A stretch of 64,000 bases of DNA from Bacteroidales bacterium UBA2712 (GCA_002354055.1 DEKW01000019.1:34577-98576), one strand, 5' to 3'; counted from the stretch's first letter, positions 1 to 9,131 are shown. The notes: a model not told the origin generated them from the letters alone. A program made the numbers and translations.

Positions 1-1428
1 AATAGCGTCACAAGCATTGGAATGTTTGCTTTTATGAATTGCGGCGGTTTGACCTCCGTGACGATTGGTAGTGGTGTTACAAACATTGATAAATATGCGT
101 TTCAAGGTTGCAGTGGTTTGACCTCTGTGACGATAAAAGCAATGACTCCTCCGGCATTAAATCAAAGTACTTATGGTATTTTTTATGGTGCAAGTAATTG
201 CCCTATTTATGTCCCATGCGGCACATTAGAGGCCTATAAAACAGCATGGGCAGATTATGCACCTCGAATTAAATATGGGCCTGCTATAGATTTCATTACA
301 ACGTATGCAGAAAATGGACATGTCGATATTTCTGCTTATAATAATACAAATGCCACTATATGTGATGGAGAGTTGTTTACATTGACACCCATTCCTAACT
401 ATGGTTACCATTTCACCCAATGGTCGGATGGTTTGAAAGACAATCCGCGTATCGCGCAGATAACCCAAGACACCACCTTCACCGCAGAGTTTGCGTATGA
501 CCGCGTAGGAACGTGTGGAAAAGACTTAGCACTCGTTTGGTCATACGACCCAGCGAACAAAGTACTGACCATCGGCAATGCCGGTTCGTTTACGGAGAAT
601 ATGCAGTATGGTGTAGAAGCGCCGAACGAAATGGAAGAACTGGTTATCGGCAATTCCGTCACCGCCATCGGCGCAAACGCTTTTGCGGGCATTGAGACAC
701 TGAAGAAAGTGTCAATCGGCGAGTCCGTTAAGACCATCGGCGAGCAAGCGTTCTATAACTGCGTGAACCTCGAAACAATCTTCAACTACCGCCCGACGCC
801 GACTAACACGTATAGCAACGCTTTTGACGGAGTTGATAAGTTTGAATGCGAGCTCTATGTGCTGCCGAGTTCAATTGATATGTACAAGAATGCCTCTGTT
901 TGGCGTGATTTCTACTACACGTACGCTATCGGAGCCGAAGAAGCAACCGTAACCACCAATGATGTACAGGTAGAACCGCAGGATAATGCTGCAACGCTCA
1001 CCTGGCCGACAAACGATAATGCCGCTTCTTATACCATCCAAATTACCAAAGATGGTGTCCTCTTCTGTACCTTGATCTTCAATGCTAACGGACAGCTAAC
1101 CGGCATTGCTTTTGCGCCATCACGCGACGGACAAGCACATGCTCCGGCAGCCATTATGACCGCTAACGGTTTACAGTTCACGGTAACCGGTCTGGATAGC
1201 GGAACTCAATACGGCTATAGCGTAACCGCTAAAGATGCCAATGATCAAACCGTTGCCGCTTATTCCGGAGAGTTTACCACGACAAGCGAAGGCGAAGCTA
1301 CAGGAGTTGAGGAAATATCCTCTTCCCTTCAGGGAGGAGAGAGAGGTAGGCTCATCCTCCGTAACGGCCAGATCTTCATCCTCCGCGGGGAGAAGGTATA
1401 TACCCTTACGGGGCAGGAGGTAAAATAA
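1..1428 (+). CDS. BspA-like leucine-rich-repeat surface protein, C-terminal part
   Basis: The reading frame is open from base 1, so the gene begins before the window and only about 475 C-terminal residues are seen. It starts with two typical LRR_5/BspA repeats (the pattern LTSVTIGSGVTNIDKYAFQGC), then a segment ending in a TFTAEF-type cap that resembles the beta-rich repeats of Bacteroidales surface proteins. A second LRR block follows (VTAIGANAF, VKTIGEQAFYNC), then a fibronectin-III-like domain and a short tail ending KVYTLTGQEVK. Such tails are common on exported Bacteroidales LRR proteins and may be sorting signals. Known role of the family: adhesion or surface binding; the ligand cannot be told. 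The linker before the tail contains a short DNA palindrome-like stretch (about 1321-1345) encoding SSSLQGGERGR. The protein at 60,782 has the same architecture. Confidence 0.85.
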   Translation, partial: NSVTSIGMFAFMNCGGLTSVTIGSGVTNIDKYAFQGCSGLTSVTIKAMTPPALNQSTYGIFYGASNCPIYVPCGTLEAYKTAWADYAPRIKYGPAIDFITTYAENGHVDISAYNNTNATICDGELFTLTPIPNYGYHFTQWSDGLKDNPRIAQITQDTTFTAEFAYDRVGTCGKDLALVWSYDPANKVLTIGNAGSFTENMQYGVEAPNEMEELVIGNSVTAIGANAFAGIETLKKVSIGESVKTIGEQAFYNCVNLETIFNYRPTPTNTYSNAFDGVDKFECELYVLPSSIDMYKNASVWRDFYYTYAIGAEEATVTTNDVQVEPQDNAATLTWPTNDNAASYTIQITKDGVLFCTLIFNANGQLTGIAFAPSRDGQAHAPAAIMTANGLQFTVTGLDSGTQYGYSVTAKDANDQTVAAYSGEFTTTSEGEATGVEEISSSLQGGERGRLILRNGQIFILRGEKVYTLTGQEVK

Positions 1429-1495
1429 GGACGGGATTTACGCTGCATTAATGCACCGTTCAGTGGGCGGGATGCAATCCCGCGGAATACAAAGA

Positions 1496-1523
1496 AAGGG
1501 ACATTCGGGAACGGATGTCCCTT
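1496..1523 (+). terminator. Hairpin after the BspA-like gene, possible terminator
   Basis: AAGGGACAT at 1496-1504 pairs perfectly with ATGTCCCTT at 1515-1523 around a 10-nt loop. There is no U-run after it, so intrinsic termination is uncertain. A second palindrome (arms GCGGGAT and ATCCCGC, loop GCA, 1467-1483) lies just upstream. Confidence 0.4.
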
Positions 1524-1559
1524 AAACGTTGCGTAAACGTATCGGAATAGTCAGTACAA

Positions 1560-1614
1560 GAACCAAATAAGAACTAAATAACAACTAAATATGAACTAAA
1601 TAAGAACTAAAGAA
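1560..1614. repeat. Five-unit 11-bp tandem array
   Basis: Five diverged 11-bp units of the type GAACTAAATAA run head to tail. A different 11-bp array (TTAGTCCGATT type) occurs at 55,337-55,380. Confidence 0.85.
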
Positions 1615-1702
1615 TTATGTAAAATAGGAAGGTAAAAATACAATGACAATAAAAATGGAAAATGGCAAAAATCCTGCTAATGGAAAATTTATGCGAGCAT
1701 AA

Positions 1703-1734
1703 TTTGCACATTCGGATTTTTTGTAGTACCTTTG
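1703..1734 (+). promoter_or_regulatory. Bacteroidota promoter for the EEP-fold gene
   Basis: The -33 box TTTG (1703-1706) and the -7 box TACCTTTG (1727-1734) are separated by 20 bp. Transcription should begin near 1741, about 60 bp before the preferred start codon at 1802. Confidence 0.8.
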
Positions 1735-1801
1735 CAGCGAAAACTAATGTAACCACAATGTACAGATAGAAATGCACAAAATAGGAATATACAAAATAGA
1801 A

Positions 1802-2770
1802 ATGTACAAAATTGTTTTAGTTGGGCTTTTGGCTTGGGTGGCCGGTATTGTTCCTGTAGCGGCTGAAACGTTGCGTGTGGTGAGCTACAACGTAGAAAAT
1901 CTCTTCCACCCAAAGCATGACACGGTTATAACGAATGAAGGAGTGAACGAATTAACGAATGAACGGATCATCGAGAAAGACGATTATGAGTGGACGCCGG
2001 AAGGGCAGAGGCGATGGAGCTATACGCGGTACTACCGGAAGGTGGAGAATATCGCCCGCGTGCTGACAAATATCGGCGAGTGGGATGGGGTAGATATAGT
2101 GGGGTTGCAGGAAGTCGAAAATGCCCTTTGCGTCAAGCGGCTTTGCTATACCTTGCGGCCCGGCGAGTATGATTTTGTGCATTACGAAAGCCCTGATCCG
2201 CGAGGGATAGATGTTGCGCTCATCTATAAAAAAGCGCGGATAGATACGCTTTCTTCAAAGGCCATCAGTATTCAGCATTCAGATTTCAGAAGCCGCGACA
2301 TCCTCTATGTCAAAGCTCTTGTGGACAAGAAAGACACACTCCATCTTTTTGTTTGTCATCTTCCTTCCCAACGGGGCGGAGCAGCAGAAAGCGAGTGGAA
2401 GCGAAAGATAGCCAAAGAAGTGCTGCAAAGTGCCATAGACAGCGTTTATGAGGCTTGTCCGAACGCAAAAATCGTCGTCATGGGGGATTTTAACGGCGAA
2501 CCGAAAGAGGACCTGAGGGGCGTGAAGAACCGAATGAAAGAATTGACGGGTACGCATAAATACCAAGGTCGATGGACGTGTCTGGATCAGTTTTACACCT
2601 CGCCTTCTTTAGACAGCCTCAGCAGAGCGGAGATATACAACGCCGCTTGGATTCAAGAGCCGGATGAGAAATATTTGGACCTGAAACCCAAGCGGACGTA
2701 TAACGGTTTTCGGTATCAGAAAGACGGCTTTTCAGACCACCTGCCGATCGTGCTTACAGTTTCGCTTTGA
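1802..2770 (+). CDS. Secreted endonuclease/exonuclease/phosphatase-fold hydrolase
   Basis: This belongs to the EEP (DNase I-like) family of metal-dependent phosphoesterases, which includes nucleases and lipid or sugar phosphatases; the substrate cannot be told. Visible family motifs are VVSYNVENLF near the mature N-terminus, GLQEVEN (metal-binding Glu), GDFNGEP and FSDHLPIVL (terminal Asp-His). I prefer the ATG at 1802 because it gives a clean signal peptide (MYKIVLVGLLAWVAGIVPVAA). The ATG at 1772 would add ten residues made of repeated KIGIYKIEMYKI-like sequence. The gene contains two short tandem arrays in frame, an 8-bp one (1933-1964, encoding TNEGVNELTNER) and a 7-bp one (2266-2286). 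Its stop overlaps the convergent TonB receptor gene by 17 bp. Confidence 0.85.
   Translation: MYKIVLVGLLAWVAGIVPVAAETLRVVSYNVENLFHPKHDTVITNEGVNELTNERIIEKDDYEWTPEGQRRWSYTRYYRKVENIARVLTNIGEWDGVDIVGLQEVENALCVKRLCYTLRPGEYDFVHYESPDPRGIDVALIYKKARIDTLSSKAISIQHSDFRSRDILYVKALVDKKDTLHLFVCHLPSQRGGAAESEWKRKIAKEVLQSAIDSVYEACPNAKIVVMGDFNGEPKEDLRGVKNRMKELTGTHKYQGRWTCLDQFYTSPSLDSLSRAEIYNAAWIQEPDEKYLDLKPKRTYNGFRYQKDGFSDHLPIVLTVSL
1933..1964. repeat. 8-bp tandem array inside the EEP-fold gene
   Basis: Four units: GAATGAAG, GAGTGAAC, GAATTAAC, GAATGAAC. The 32 bp match 29 of 32 positions of the array at 55,394-55,425. Confidence 0.85.
2266..2286. repeat. 7-bp tandem array inside the EEP-fold gene
   Basis: Units CAGTATT, CAGCATT, CAGATTT and a partial fourth. 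It is the reverse complement type of the GAATACT array at 25,043. Confidence 0.7.
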
Positions 2771-4715
2771 TGCTTATTTTTGCCCATGCGCCGGGCTGCA
2801 GGATACCGCCGTAATCGTAATAGCGGGTGTTGGTTATGTTCGTGCAATCCGCAGAAACACGCAGGTATTTGTTTTGCCAATAGACCGAACCGTCCAAGAG
2901 CCAAACGGGCTGATAATCCGCCACTTCGCCTTCGGCATTATTATACTGCCCTTCGCGTTTCTGAAAACGTACGGTCCATGAGGCACCCAGGCCTTTATAG
3001 ATGCCATGCTCCAGATGGATGGCTAACTTATGGCTCAAGTAATCCAAGTACCGCGAACCGGCTTCTTTGAGATCCAGATCCAGATACGTATATGCATAAT
3101 CGACCGACACGCAACGCAGCCATTCATTCAACCGGTAAGCGAGTGACAGTTCAAGCCCTGTCGCATTCACCTGTTGCTGGTTCTCAGCATGGAAAGGACG
3201 CTTGGTATCCGTCGGGACATATACCCAATCGATGATATTCTTTCCCCACCGGTAGTACCAATCGGCGGACCAAGACAATCCGCTCCATGTTCCTTTATAA
3301 CCGACGGAGAGCAACCATGCTTCTTCGGGTTTGAGGTTGCGGTTGCCGAGTTGGTTGCCGGCATTATAATACAGATCCGTGAACGTCGGCATGCGCAGCG
3401 AGCGGTTGGCATTCGCATAGATTGTACCGGCTTTCTTAAACTCATAGCCGATGTTCGCTCCTCCGCCCAAATGATGCCCGAATTGCGTGTTGTACGTGCC
3501 GTTGATGCCGATAGATGCAGACAGTCCGGCATAATAGAAAGTCTGCTCGGCATAGTAGTTCGTATGAAAGCGATTACCGCCTTTGACAAGATCCAAGACC
3601 CGTACATCTGCTAAGGGAAAATCCGCCACATTGGGCACTTGTCCATCGGGATTGATGGTGTCTCCGAGGTTGGTAGAGTGCATATTTTCATTCCGTACGC
3701 TGACGCCAAAAGAAGTCGTTCCGACACGCGAAGCATAATGTGCAGAGAGTGCCGCTGAGGCTGTTTGTGCGAAATGGAAATTGCCGTACAACCGTTGATC
3801 CCGATGCCATTCATATCGATCGTAATTAGCTCTATACGAGGCTTGTGCATCCAACCGCCATGCGCCCCACCGGTGCTCATATCTGCCGGAAGCAAAAGCC
3901 GTTCGGGTAGCGTCAAACTGATCCTGCGAACCAAAACCATACCCCATTCCAAGCCCTGCATCTTTCCATTGTGCGCCGGCCTGAACGTCTAATCCTCTCC
4001 AACGCGTCTGAAAATAGATATTCGCTAACTGAAAATCCGAATTCCGGCATGCCGTAGCTTCTTTTTCCGTCGGCCGAGGTGCATAGTACCCTTCTGCACG
4101 GCTGTATTCGGCAGAGAGATTAAAGGTTAAAGGCGAATGGTTACCGGCTAAAGGAACTTGCCAAGAAGCCGCCAGTTCGGGGTTCACCAACCCGTTCATG
4201 CCTGCCGTCAGTTTGAGCGCTATTTCTTTCGACTTTTGACTTTCTACTTTCGACTTGGTCACAATATTGATTGCCCCGGAGAAAGCGCCATGAAGGTTGG
4301 CAGAGGTACCTTGCAGCACTTCGACGCGCTCGATCATCTCTGTAGAGACAGGGATATTCAGCGCATAATGCCCCGTGTGAAAATCACTTAGCGGAACCCC
4401 GTTCAGCAGCACTAACACCTGGTCGAACGTACCGCCGCGCATACTGATATCCGCCTGTGCGCCGTTAGCGCCACGGGTTCGCACATCCACACCCGGCAGG
4501 TATTGCAAGATATCCGCTACCGTCTGAATCGGCAACGCCTCTATCTCGGCGTGCGAGACCTGCGTGATTAGGCGGTACGCTTCCGAATTTACCTCAGCTT
4601 TGTGAGAAACGACCAACACCTCGCGCAACTTCAACTGCTGCGCAATACTATCTTCCGCATAAGCGGTCATCTGCCCCACTAAAAAGAAGCATAAAAAAGC
4701 TATTTCTTTTTTCAT
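2754..4715 (-). CDS. TonB-dependent outer-membrane receptor
   Basis: This outer-membrane active transporter of about 653 residues is energised by TonB. The start at 4715 gives a signal peptide (MKKEIAFLCFFLVGQMTAYA); an in-frame start at 4763 lies upstream of the promoter and is unlikely. A plug domain follows (VADILQYLPGVDVRTRG, then the conserved SMRGGTFDQVLVLLNGVPL and IERVEVLQG). The barrel ends with a C-terminal strand WAKISIKAKL. It has no carboxypeptidase-like N-terminal extension and no SusD partner, so it is BtuB/siderophore-sized rather than SusC-type. The ligand is unknown. A 7-bp array (4228-4255) adds a SKVESQKSK-like peptide just after the plug. It is divergent from the DUF2851 gene. 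Confidence 0.9.
   Translation of the reverse strand: MKKEIAFLCFFLVGQMTAYAEDSIAQQLKLREVLVVSHKAEVNSEAYRLITQVSHAEIEALPIQTVADILQYLPGVDVRTRGANGAQADISMRGGTFDQVLVLLNGVPLSDFHTGHYALNIPVSTEMIERVEVLQGTSANLHGAFSGAINIVTKSKVESQKSKEIALKLTAGMNGLVNPELAASWQVPLAGNHSPLTFNLSAEYSRAEGYYAPRPTEKEATACRNSDFQLANIYFQTRWRGLDVQAGAQWKDAGLGMGYGFGSQDQFDATRTAFASGRYEHRWGAWRLDAQASYRANYDRYEWHRDQRLYGNFHFAQTASAALSAHYASRVGTTSFGVSVRNENMHSTNLGDTINPDGQVPNVADFPLADVRVLDLVKGGNRFHTNYYAEQTFYYAGLSASIGINGTYNTQFGHHLGGGANIGYEFKKAGTIYANANRSLRMPTFTDLYYNAGNQLGNRNLKPEEAWLLSVGYKGTWSGLSWSADWYYRWGKNIIDWVYVPTDTKRPFHAENQQQVNATGLELSLAYRLNEWLRCVSVDYAYTYLDLDLKEAGSRYLDYLSHKLAIHLEHGIYKGLGASWTVRFQKREGQYNNAEGEVADYQPVWLLDGSVYWQNKYLRVSADCTNITNTRYYDYGGILQPGAWAKISIKAKL
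4228..4255. repeat. 7-bp tandem array inside the TonB receptor gene
   Basis: Four units TTCGACT, TTTGACT, TTCTACT, TTCGACT. The reverse complement of the same unit forms the array at 6880-6907. Confidence 0.85.
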
Positions 4716-4732
4716 AATGCCCAAAAAACATG

Positions 4733-4764
4733 CAAAATTACTGCTTTTTTTGCATATTTGCAAA
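4733..4764 (-). promoter_or_regulatory. Promoter for the TonB receptor
   Basis: Reading the minus strand, -33 TTTG (4764-4761) and -7 TAATTTTG (4740-4733) are 20 bp apart. It interleaves with the opposing promoter at 4749-4780, so the two may compete. Confidence 0.75.
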
Positions 4765-4780
4765 TATTTTCGTACCTTTG
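4749..4780 (+). promoter_or_regulatory. Promoter for the DUF2851 gene
   Basis: -33 TTTG (4749-4752), 20-bp spacer, -7 TACCTTTG (4773-4780). The start codon is 18 bp further on. Confidence 0.8.
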
Positions 4781-4798
4781 CGCCAAAATTAATCCTTT

Positions 4799-6031
4799 AT
4801 GCCGGAAATCATACTGCATTATATTTGGGAACATTGCCTTTGGGCGGGTTTTGAGCAATATACCACGGACGGAAAGAAAGTGGAGATTCTCTCTGTGGGT
4901 GAACATAACCGCGATGCAGGACCGGATTACAGCCATGCGCGGATTCGGATAGACGGTCATGAATGGGTGGGGAATATAGAGATCCATGTATGCGCAAGCG
5001 ACTGGACCAAACATCATCACCACCTCGACAAGGCGTACGATAACATTATTCTGCATGTCGTGCGGACGGCTGACAAGCCTGTTTATAACTCCCGCGGAGA
5101 GTTAGTACCGCAATGTGAATTAAACTATCCGGGAGATAAAGACTACTTGACACAACTCTTTGAGTCCGCGCAAAAGATGGACTCCGCCATCGGCAGAATA
5201 GGTTGTGCCGAGCAGTTGATTCATGACCCGTCGCTCATTACGGACGGATGGCGAAAGACTTTACTCTATAAGCGTCTGGATTGCAAGAAAGCGTCTATCG
5301 ATCGGCTCTTGGAAATCACCAAAAACAGTTGGGAACACGCGCTTTACATCTCCTTGGCACGTAATTTCGGTTTTCATACCAATAGTCTGCCCTTCGAGCA
5401 ATTAGCCATCAATACGCCTCTCTCCTATCTGCAGAAACACCGCAACAGCCTCTTTCAGCTAACGGCACTTTTAATGGGTCAGGCGAATCTCATCAGAGAG
5501 GAAGAGAAAGACTTACAAAAAGAGTACGCTTTTCTGCGTACGAAGTTCGGCCTGACACCGATGGATCCGACGGTTTGGAAACATGCCCGATTAAGACCGC
5601 AGAACAGCCCGGAGTTACGAATCCGGCAGTTTGCGCAACTGCTCTATCAATCGGATAATCTGTTTAGTAAGATTCTGGATACGAACGATATAAAGGATTT
5701 GGTAAAACTCTTTGAGTGGACCGATTTGTCTGTTCCTCCGTTAGGGAAGAGTAGTATAGATATTTTGCTTATCAACACCGTTATTCCTTATAAATACGCG
5801 TACGCAAAGCATCGCAATGAGACATTCGATGCCGTCTCGATCATGGAGAAGATCCCCGCAGAGAATAACACCATCGTACGCCAGTGGAAAGTGTTGGGGC
5901 AAGTAATCAAGAATGCCGCCGATACACAAGCTCTGCTGCATCTGTATCAAAACTACTGTCAACACAGCGAGTGTATCAACTGCGAGGTGGGTTATCAAAT
6001 CTTTAAGGACAGGCAACTGAGACTGTTCTAA
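4799..6031 (+). CDS. DUF2851 family protein
   Basis: A 410-residue protein of the Bacteroidota-typical DUF2851 family, whose function is not known. The N-terminal part carries the conserved IWEHCLWAGF and GEHNRDAGPDYSHARIRIDG with NIEIHVCASDW, which resembles a nuclease-like beta core with acidic and histidine residues (KHHHHLD). The C-terminal half is helical, and a CEVGYQIFKD segment lies near the end. The start follows a good promoter by 18 bp. Only 18 bp separate it from the next gene, so the two are probably co-transcribed. Confidence 0.85.
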   Translation: MPEIILHYIWEHCLWAGFEQYTTDGKKVEILSVGEHNRDAGPDYSHARIRIDGHEWVGNIEIHVCASDWTKHHHHLDKAYDNIILHVVRTADKPVYNSRGELVPQCELNYPGDKDYLTQLFESAQKMDSAIGRIGCAEQLIHDPSLITDGWRKTLLYKRLDCKKASIDRLLEITKNSWEHALYISLARNFGFHTNSLPFEQLAINTPLSYLQKHRNSLFQLTALLMGQANLIREEEKDLQKEYAFLRTKFGLTPMDPTVWKHARLRPQNSPELRIRQFAQLLYQSDNLFSKILDTNDIKDLVKLFEWTDLSVPPLGKSSIDILLINTVIPYKYAYAKHRNETFDAVSIMEKIPAENNTIVRQWKVLGQVIKNAADTQALLHLYQNYCQHSECINCEVGYQIFKDRQLRLF

Positions 6032-6049
6032 ACTGAAAATACTTATACA

Positions 6050-8023
6050 ATGAATACGAAACATTTCTTTATGGCGGCTGTAGGAGCCGTAATCATTATG
6101 ACCGGATGCACAACTTGTACAAAGGAAAAAAATACCCTGTACGAAGGTATTGAGTTTGCAGATGCACGGATGGAACGCGGCGTCAAACAAGCTGCGGCTT
6201 TATGGACCGAAGAAGATGGTTCGGCAGAGGATTTCAAGGCATTCGTGGAAGCCAATTATGCCCGTACAGAGGAAGAACGCACGGCTTTGTTTGAGAGCCT
6301 CAGCCGGATGATGGAGAAACTCAACGAGAGCGCCGACATGCTGACCGTAGAACTGCTGAAACCCACCCAACTGACCAACGCCGGCGAACCGACAGAGATA
6401 GATTGGATCATGTCCGGCTATGATACCCGGGCACATCTGATGGATGACCTTTTTGCCAACAAAGTGGCATTCATCACTATCCTTAATTTCCCGTTTTATT
6501 CCTTGGAAGAAAAGAACACTTTAGGCCAAAACTGGAGCCGCAGAGAGTGGGCGGAAGCGCGCTTGGGAGATGTGTTTACCAGCCGTGTACCGGCGAAAAT
6601 ACAAGCCCGCTTGACGGAAACGATGGCGGCGGCAGAAAACTACATTGCCGATTATAACATCTGCATGGATAGACTCCGTACGGAAGACGGACGCCAACTC
6701 TTCCCGGACGGAATGAAATTACTCAGCCACTGGAACCTGCGCGACGAACTGAAAGTCGATTATAACGACCAAGAAAAGCAGGAGATGATCTATCAGGTCA
6801 TGCAGCGCATTGTGCGTCAGGAGATTCCGCAAGAAGTGATCAATAACCCGGAACCTATTTGGTATCCGTATAGCAATAGAGTCGAAAGTCAAAAGTCGAA
6901 AGTCGAAAGCCGTGAGCCGGATACCCGGTATCAGAAGATTTTGGATATCTTCCATGCCATGCAGCAAGTAGATGCCTATTGCCCGAATATGCCGACCGGA
7001 ATCATCCGTAATTTTGAGGGCGATATAGAGATTCCTGCCGCAGAAACAGACAGCCTCTTCCGTTCACTCATTAGTAGCGGGCAGGTGAAGATCGTTGCCG
7101 CGGAGATTAAGAACCGTTTGGGACGTGAACTGCGTCCGTACGACATCTGGTACGACGGATTCAAAGCCCGCAGCGGAATGGATGAAGAGGCATTGAGCGC
7201 AGAGACCCGCAAGCGTTTTCCGGATCCGATCACGTATGAGAAGAAGATTGCGGGCATGCTGACGACTTTAGGTTTTCAGAAAGAGAACGCGGAAGAGATC
7301 TCGCGGCACATCGTCGTGGAGCCGGCACGCGGTTCGGGACATGCCTGGCCGTGCATGGGACATAACGAACCCTCACGCTTACGCACACGTATCGCCCCGG
7401 AAGGAATGGATTACAAAGGTTACAACATCGCCGTGCATGAGATGGGGCATAACGTGGAAGAAGTGATCAGCCTGTATAAGATGGATTACTACATGCTGCA
7501 CGGTATTCCCAACACCGGCTTTACCGAGACCAGCGCATTCTTGTTTCAGGCACGCGATCTGCAGTTACTCGGCTACGGCAAGCAGACCATGAACCGTGAG
7601 ACGGTCTTGGATCAGTTCTGGGGAATGTACGAAATCATGGGCGTGAGCCTCGTAGATATGCGGATGTGGCAGTGGCTCTATGACCACCCGAAAGCTACAG
7701 CAGCCGAACTGAGAGAAGCCGTTTTGAGGATCGCTGCAGAGGTTTGGAATGCGTATTATGAACCCGTCTTGGGAGAAAAAGACTGCGTCTTATTAGCTAT
7801 CTACTCCCATATGGTTAACTCGCCTATGTATCTGCCTAATTATCCTATCGGGCACATTGTGCAGTTCCAGTTGGAGCAAGCGCTGGCGGATAAAGAAGGA
7901 CTCGCTTGGGCAGAAGCCTATGAGCGTTGGTATCGTTTAGGCCGCCTCACGCCGCAAGAATGGATGAGACAGGCTGTGAACGGCACACTTTCCATACAAC
8001 CTGTACTTCAACAAATTCAATAA
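6050..8023 (+). CDS. Lipoprotein zinc metallopeptidase, M3-like
   Basis: A 657-residue envelope peptidase. The N-terminus is a lipoprotein signal (IIMTGC, with Cys near residue 20). The zinc motif HEMGH lies at residues 463-467 and a candidate third ligand is Glu493 in GFTETSAF, the spacing expected of M3-type gluzincins. The rest is helical, as in oligopeptidases. I infer peptide cleavage in the periplasm or at the cell surface; the substrate is unknown. A 7-bp DNA array (6880-6907) encodes an insert NRVESQKSKVESREP at about residues 277-287 that does not look like family sequence. A strong terminator for this gene lies inside the convergent nadA gene. Confidence 0.8.
   Translation: MNTKHFFMAAVGAVIIMTGCTTCTKEKNTLYEGIEFADARMERGVKQAAALWTEEDGSAEDFKAFVEANYARTEEERTALFESLSRMMEKLNESADMLTVELLKPTQLTNAGEPTEIDWIMSGYDTRAHLMDDLFANKVAFITILNFPFYSLEEKNTLGQNWSRREWAEARLGDVFTSRVPAKIQARLTETMAAAENYIADYNICMDRLRTEDGRQLFPDGMKLLSHWNLRDELKVDYNDQEKQEMIYQVMQRIVRQEIPQEVINNPEPIWYPYSNRVESQKSKVESREPDTRYQKILDIFHAMQQVDAYCPNMPTGIIRNFEGDIEIPAAETDSLFRSLISSGQVKIVAAEIKNRLGRELRPYDIWYDGFKARSGMDEEALSAETRKRFPDPITYEKKIAGMLTTLGFQKENAEEISRHIVVEPARGSGHAWPCMGHNEPSRLRTRIAPEGMDYKGYNIAVHEMGHNVEEVISLYKMDYYMLHGIPNTGFTETSAFLFQARDLQLLGYGKQTMNRETVLDQFWGMYEIMGVSLVDMRMWQWLYDHPKATAAELREAVLRIAAEVWNAYYEPVLGEKDCVLLAIYSHMVNSPMYLPNYPIGHIVQFQLEQALADKEGLAWAEAYERWYRLGRLTPQEWMRQAVNGTLSIQPVLQQIQ
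6880..6907. repeat. 7-bp tandem array inside the metallopeptidase gene
   Basis: Units AGTCGAA, AGTCAAA, AGTCGAA, AGTCGAA. It is read in frame as VESQKSKVES. It is the same family as 4228-4255, in the other orientation. Confidence 0.85.
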
Positions 8024-8026
8024 CTA

Positions 8027-8971
8027 TTAACTCATCTCCAACATTCGTTGGATAGAAGAGATAGCCTTCTCGGCTGTCTCTTTTTTTACATGCATCTCCG
8101 GCTGTTCTTGAAGGAGACAATTATAGAGTTTTTCGAGCGTGTTCATCCGCATGTACTCGCACTCGTTACAAGAGCATCCAATACCTTCCGTCACTTCCGG
8201 TGGAACGGGAATAAACTCCTTATCCGGACATGCACGCTGCATCTCAAAGAGAATACCGCTTTCAGTAGCAATTATAAAGCGCTTGGCGGACGATTTTATA
8301 GTGTGCTCTAACAATGCCTTAGTTGAACCTATTACATCGCTCTGAGCCAAAATAGGAGCCTTGCACTCCGGGTGCGCCAATACTTCTACACCCGGATTCT
8401 CTTTCTTGAGTTGCAATAAAGCCTCTAACGAGAAACGGCTGTGTACATGGCATGCTCCGTTCCAAAGAATCATATTGCGACCGGTAACGGAATTTATATA
8501 ACTGCCTAAGTTATGATCCGGACCAAAAATAATCTTTGCTTCTTTAGGCAGCTGATCTACAATCTTCTTGGCATTGGACGAAGTAACCACTACATCCGTC
8601 AAAGCCTTCACTTCGGCACTCGTATTCACATAACTCACTACCATGTGATCCGGGTGTTGTGCTTTGAATGCCGCCAAATCTTCCGCCTTGCAGCTGTCCG
8701 CCAACGAGCAACCTGCATTCATATCCGGAACGAGCACTTTCTTCTCCGGACAGAGAATCTTCATCGTCTCTCCCATAAAATGCACGCCGCACATTACTAA
8801 TACATCCGCGTCCACGCGCGTAGCCTGTTGCGCAAGTGCCAGAGAATCTCCGATGAAATCGGCACATTCTTGTATCTCCGGACGGGTATAATAATGTGCG
8901 AAGATAACTGCTTTCTTCTCCGCCGCTAACTTCTTAATTTTATCTATATATTCTTTTTCTTTTAAATCCAT
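8027..8971 (-). CDS. nadA: Quinolinate synthase
   Basis: This [4Fe-4S] enzyme condenses iminoaspartate with dihydroxyacetone phosphate to quinolinate in de novo NAD synthesis. Its 314 residues match the family length. Family signatures are IFAHYYTRPEIQECADFIGDSL, VMCGVHFMGET (Cys61), GPDHNLGSYI, WNGACHVH (Cys174) and IGCSCNECEYM (Cys271 as third cluster ligand), with HPEC between them. No nadB or nadC is beside it. The 3' end converges with the metallopeptidase gene with only 3 bp between stops. The last codons of nadA also encode that neighbour's terminator hairpin. I see no clear consensus promoter in the 160 bp upstream. Confidence 0.95.
   Translation of the reverse strand: MDLKEKEYIDKIKKLAAEKKAVIFAHYYTRPEIQECADFIGDSLALAQQATRVDADVLVMCGVHFMGETMKILCPEKKVLVPDMNAGCSLADSCKAEDLAAFKAQHPDHMVVSYVNTSAEVKALTDVVVTSSNAKKIVDQLPKEAKIIFGPDHNLGSYINSVTGRNMILWNGACHVHSRFSLEALLQLKKENPGVEVLAHPECKAPILAQSDVIGSTKALLEHTIKSSAKRFIIATESGILFEMQRACPDKEFIPVPPEVTEGIGCSCNECEYMRMNTLEKLYNCLLQEQPEMHVKKETAEKAISSIQRMLEMS
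8057..8087 (+). terminator. Intrinsic terminator of the metallopeptidase operon, inside nadA
   Basis: AGAGATAGCC (8057-8066) pairs with GGCTGTCTCT (8072-8081, one G-U) around a 5-nt loop and runs into seven T. On the plus strand this is a strong intrinsic terminator. It lies within the 3' coding part of nadA on the opposite strand. Confidence 0.75.
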
Positions 8972-9131
8972 GATTATGATTGTTTGTTGAAAATGTAAAT
9001 AAACTCTCTATTTATTTTATTTTTAATTACTTACATGCTTTTTTATTTTTTCCACGATTGTTTATTGATTTGATAAGTGCAACGTGGAACAGCTTATAAA
9101 CTGTGTAACAAAAGGGATGTTGATAAATTGT

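Larger units (their letters stand above)
1429..1771. other. Intergenic region with palindromes, 11-bp repeats and a promoter
   Basis: No gene is visible here. In order it holds a perfect palindrome with 7-bp arms and a 3-nt loop (1467-1483), a 9-bp hairpin (1496-1523), an array of five 11-bp units (1560-1614) and a good Bacteroidota promoter (1703-1734) for the downstream gene. Confidence 0.8.

Noticed and set aside
8972..9131. AT-rich gap with TTGATAAATT and TTTATAACCA, thought of as origin-like
   Set aside because: No consensus DnaA boxes in a cluster and no dnaA or other origin gene nearby.
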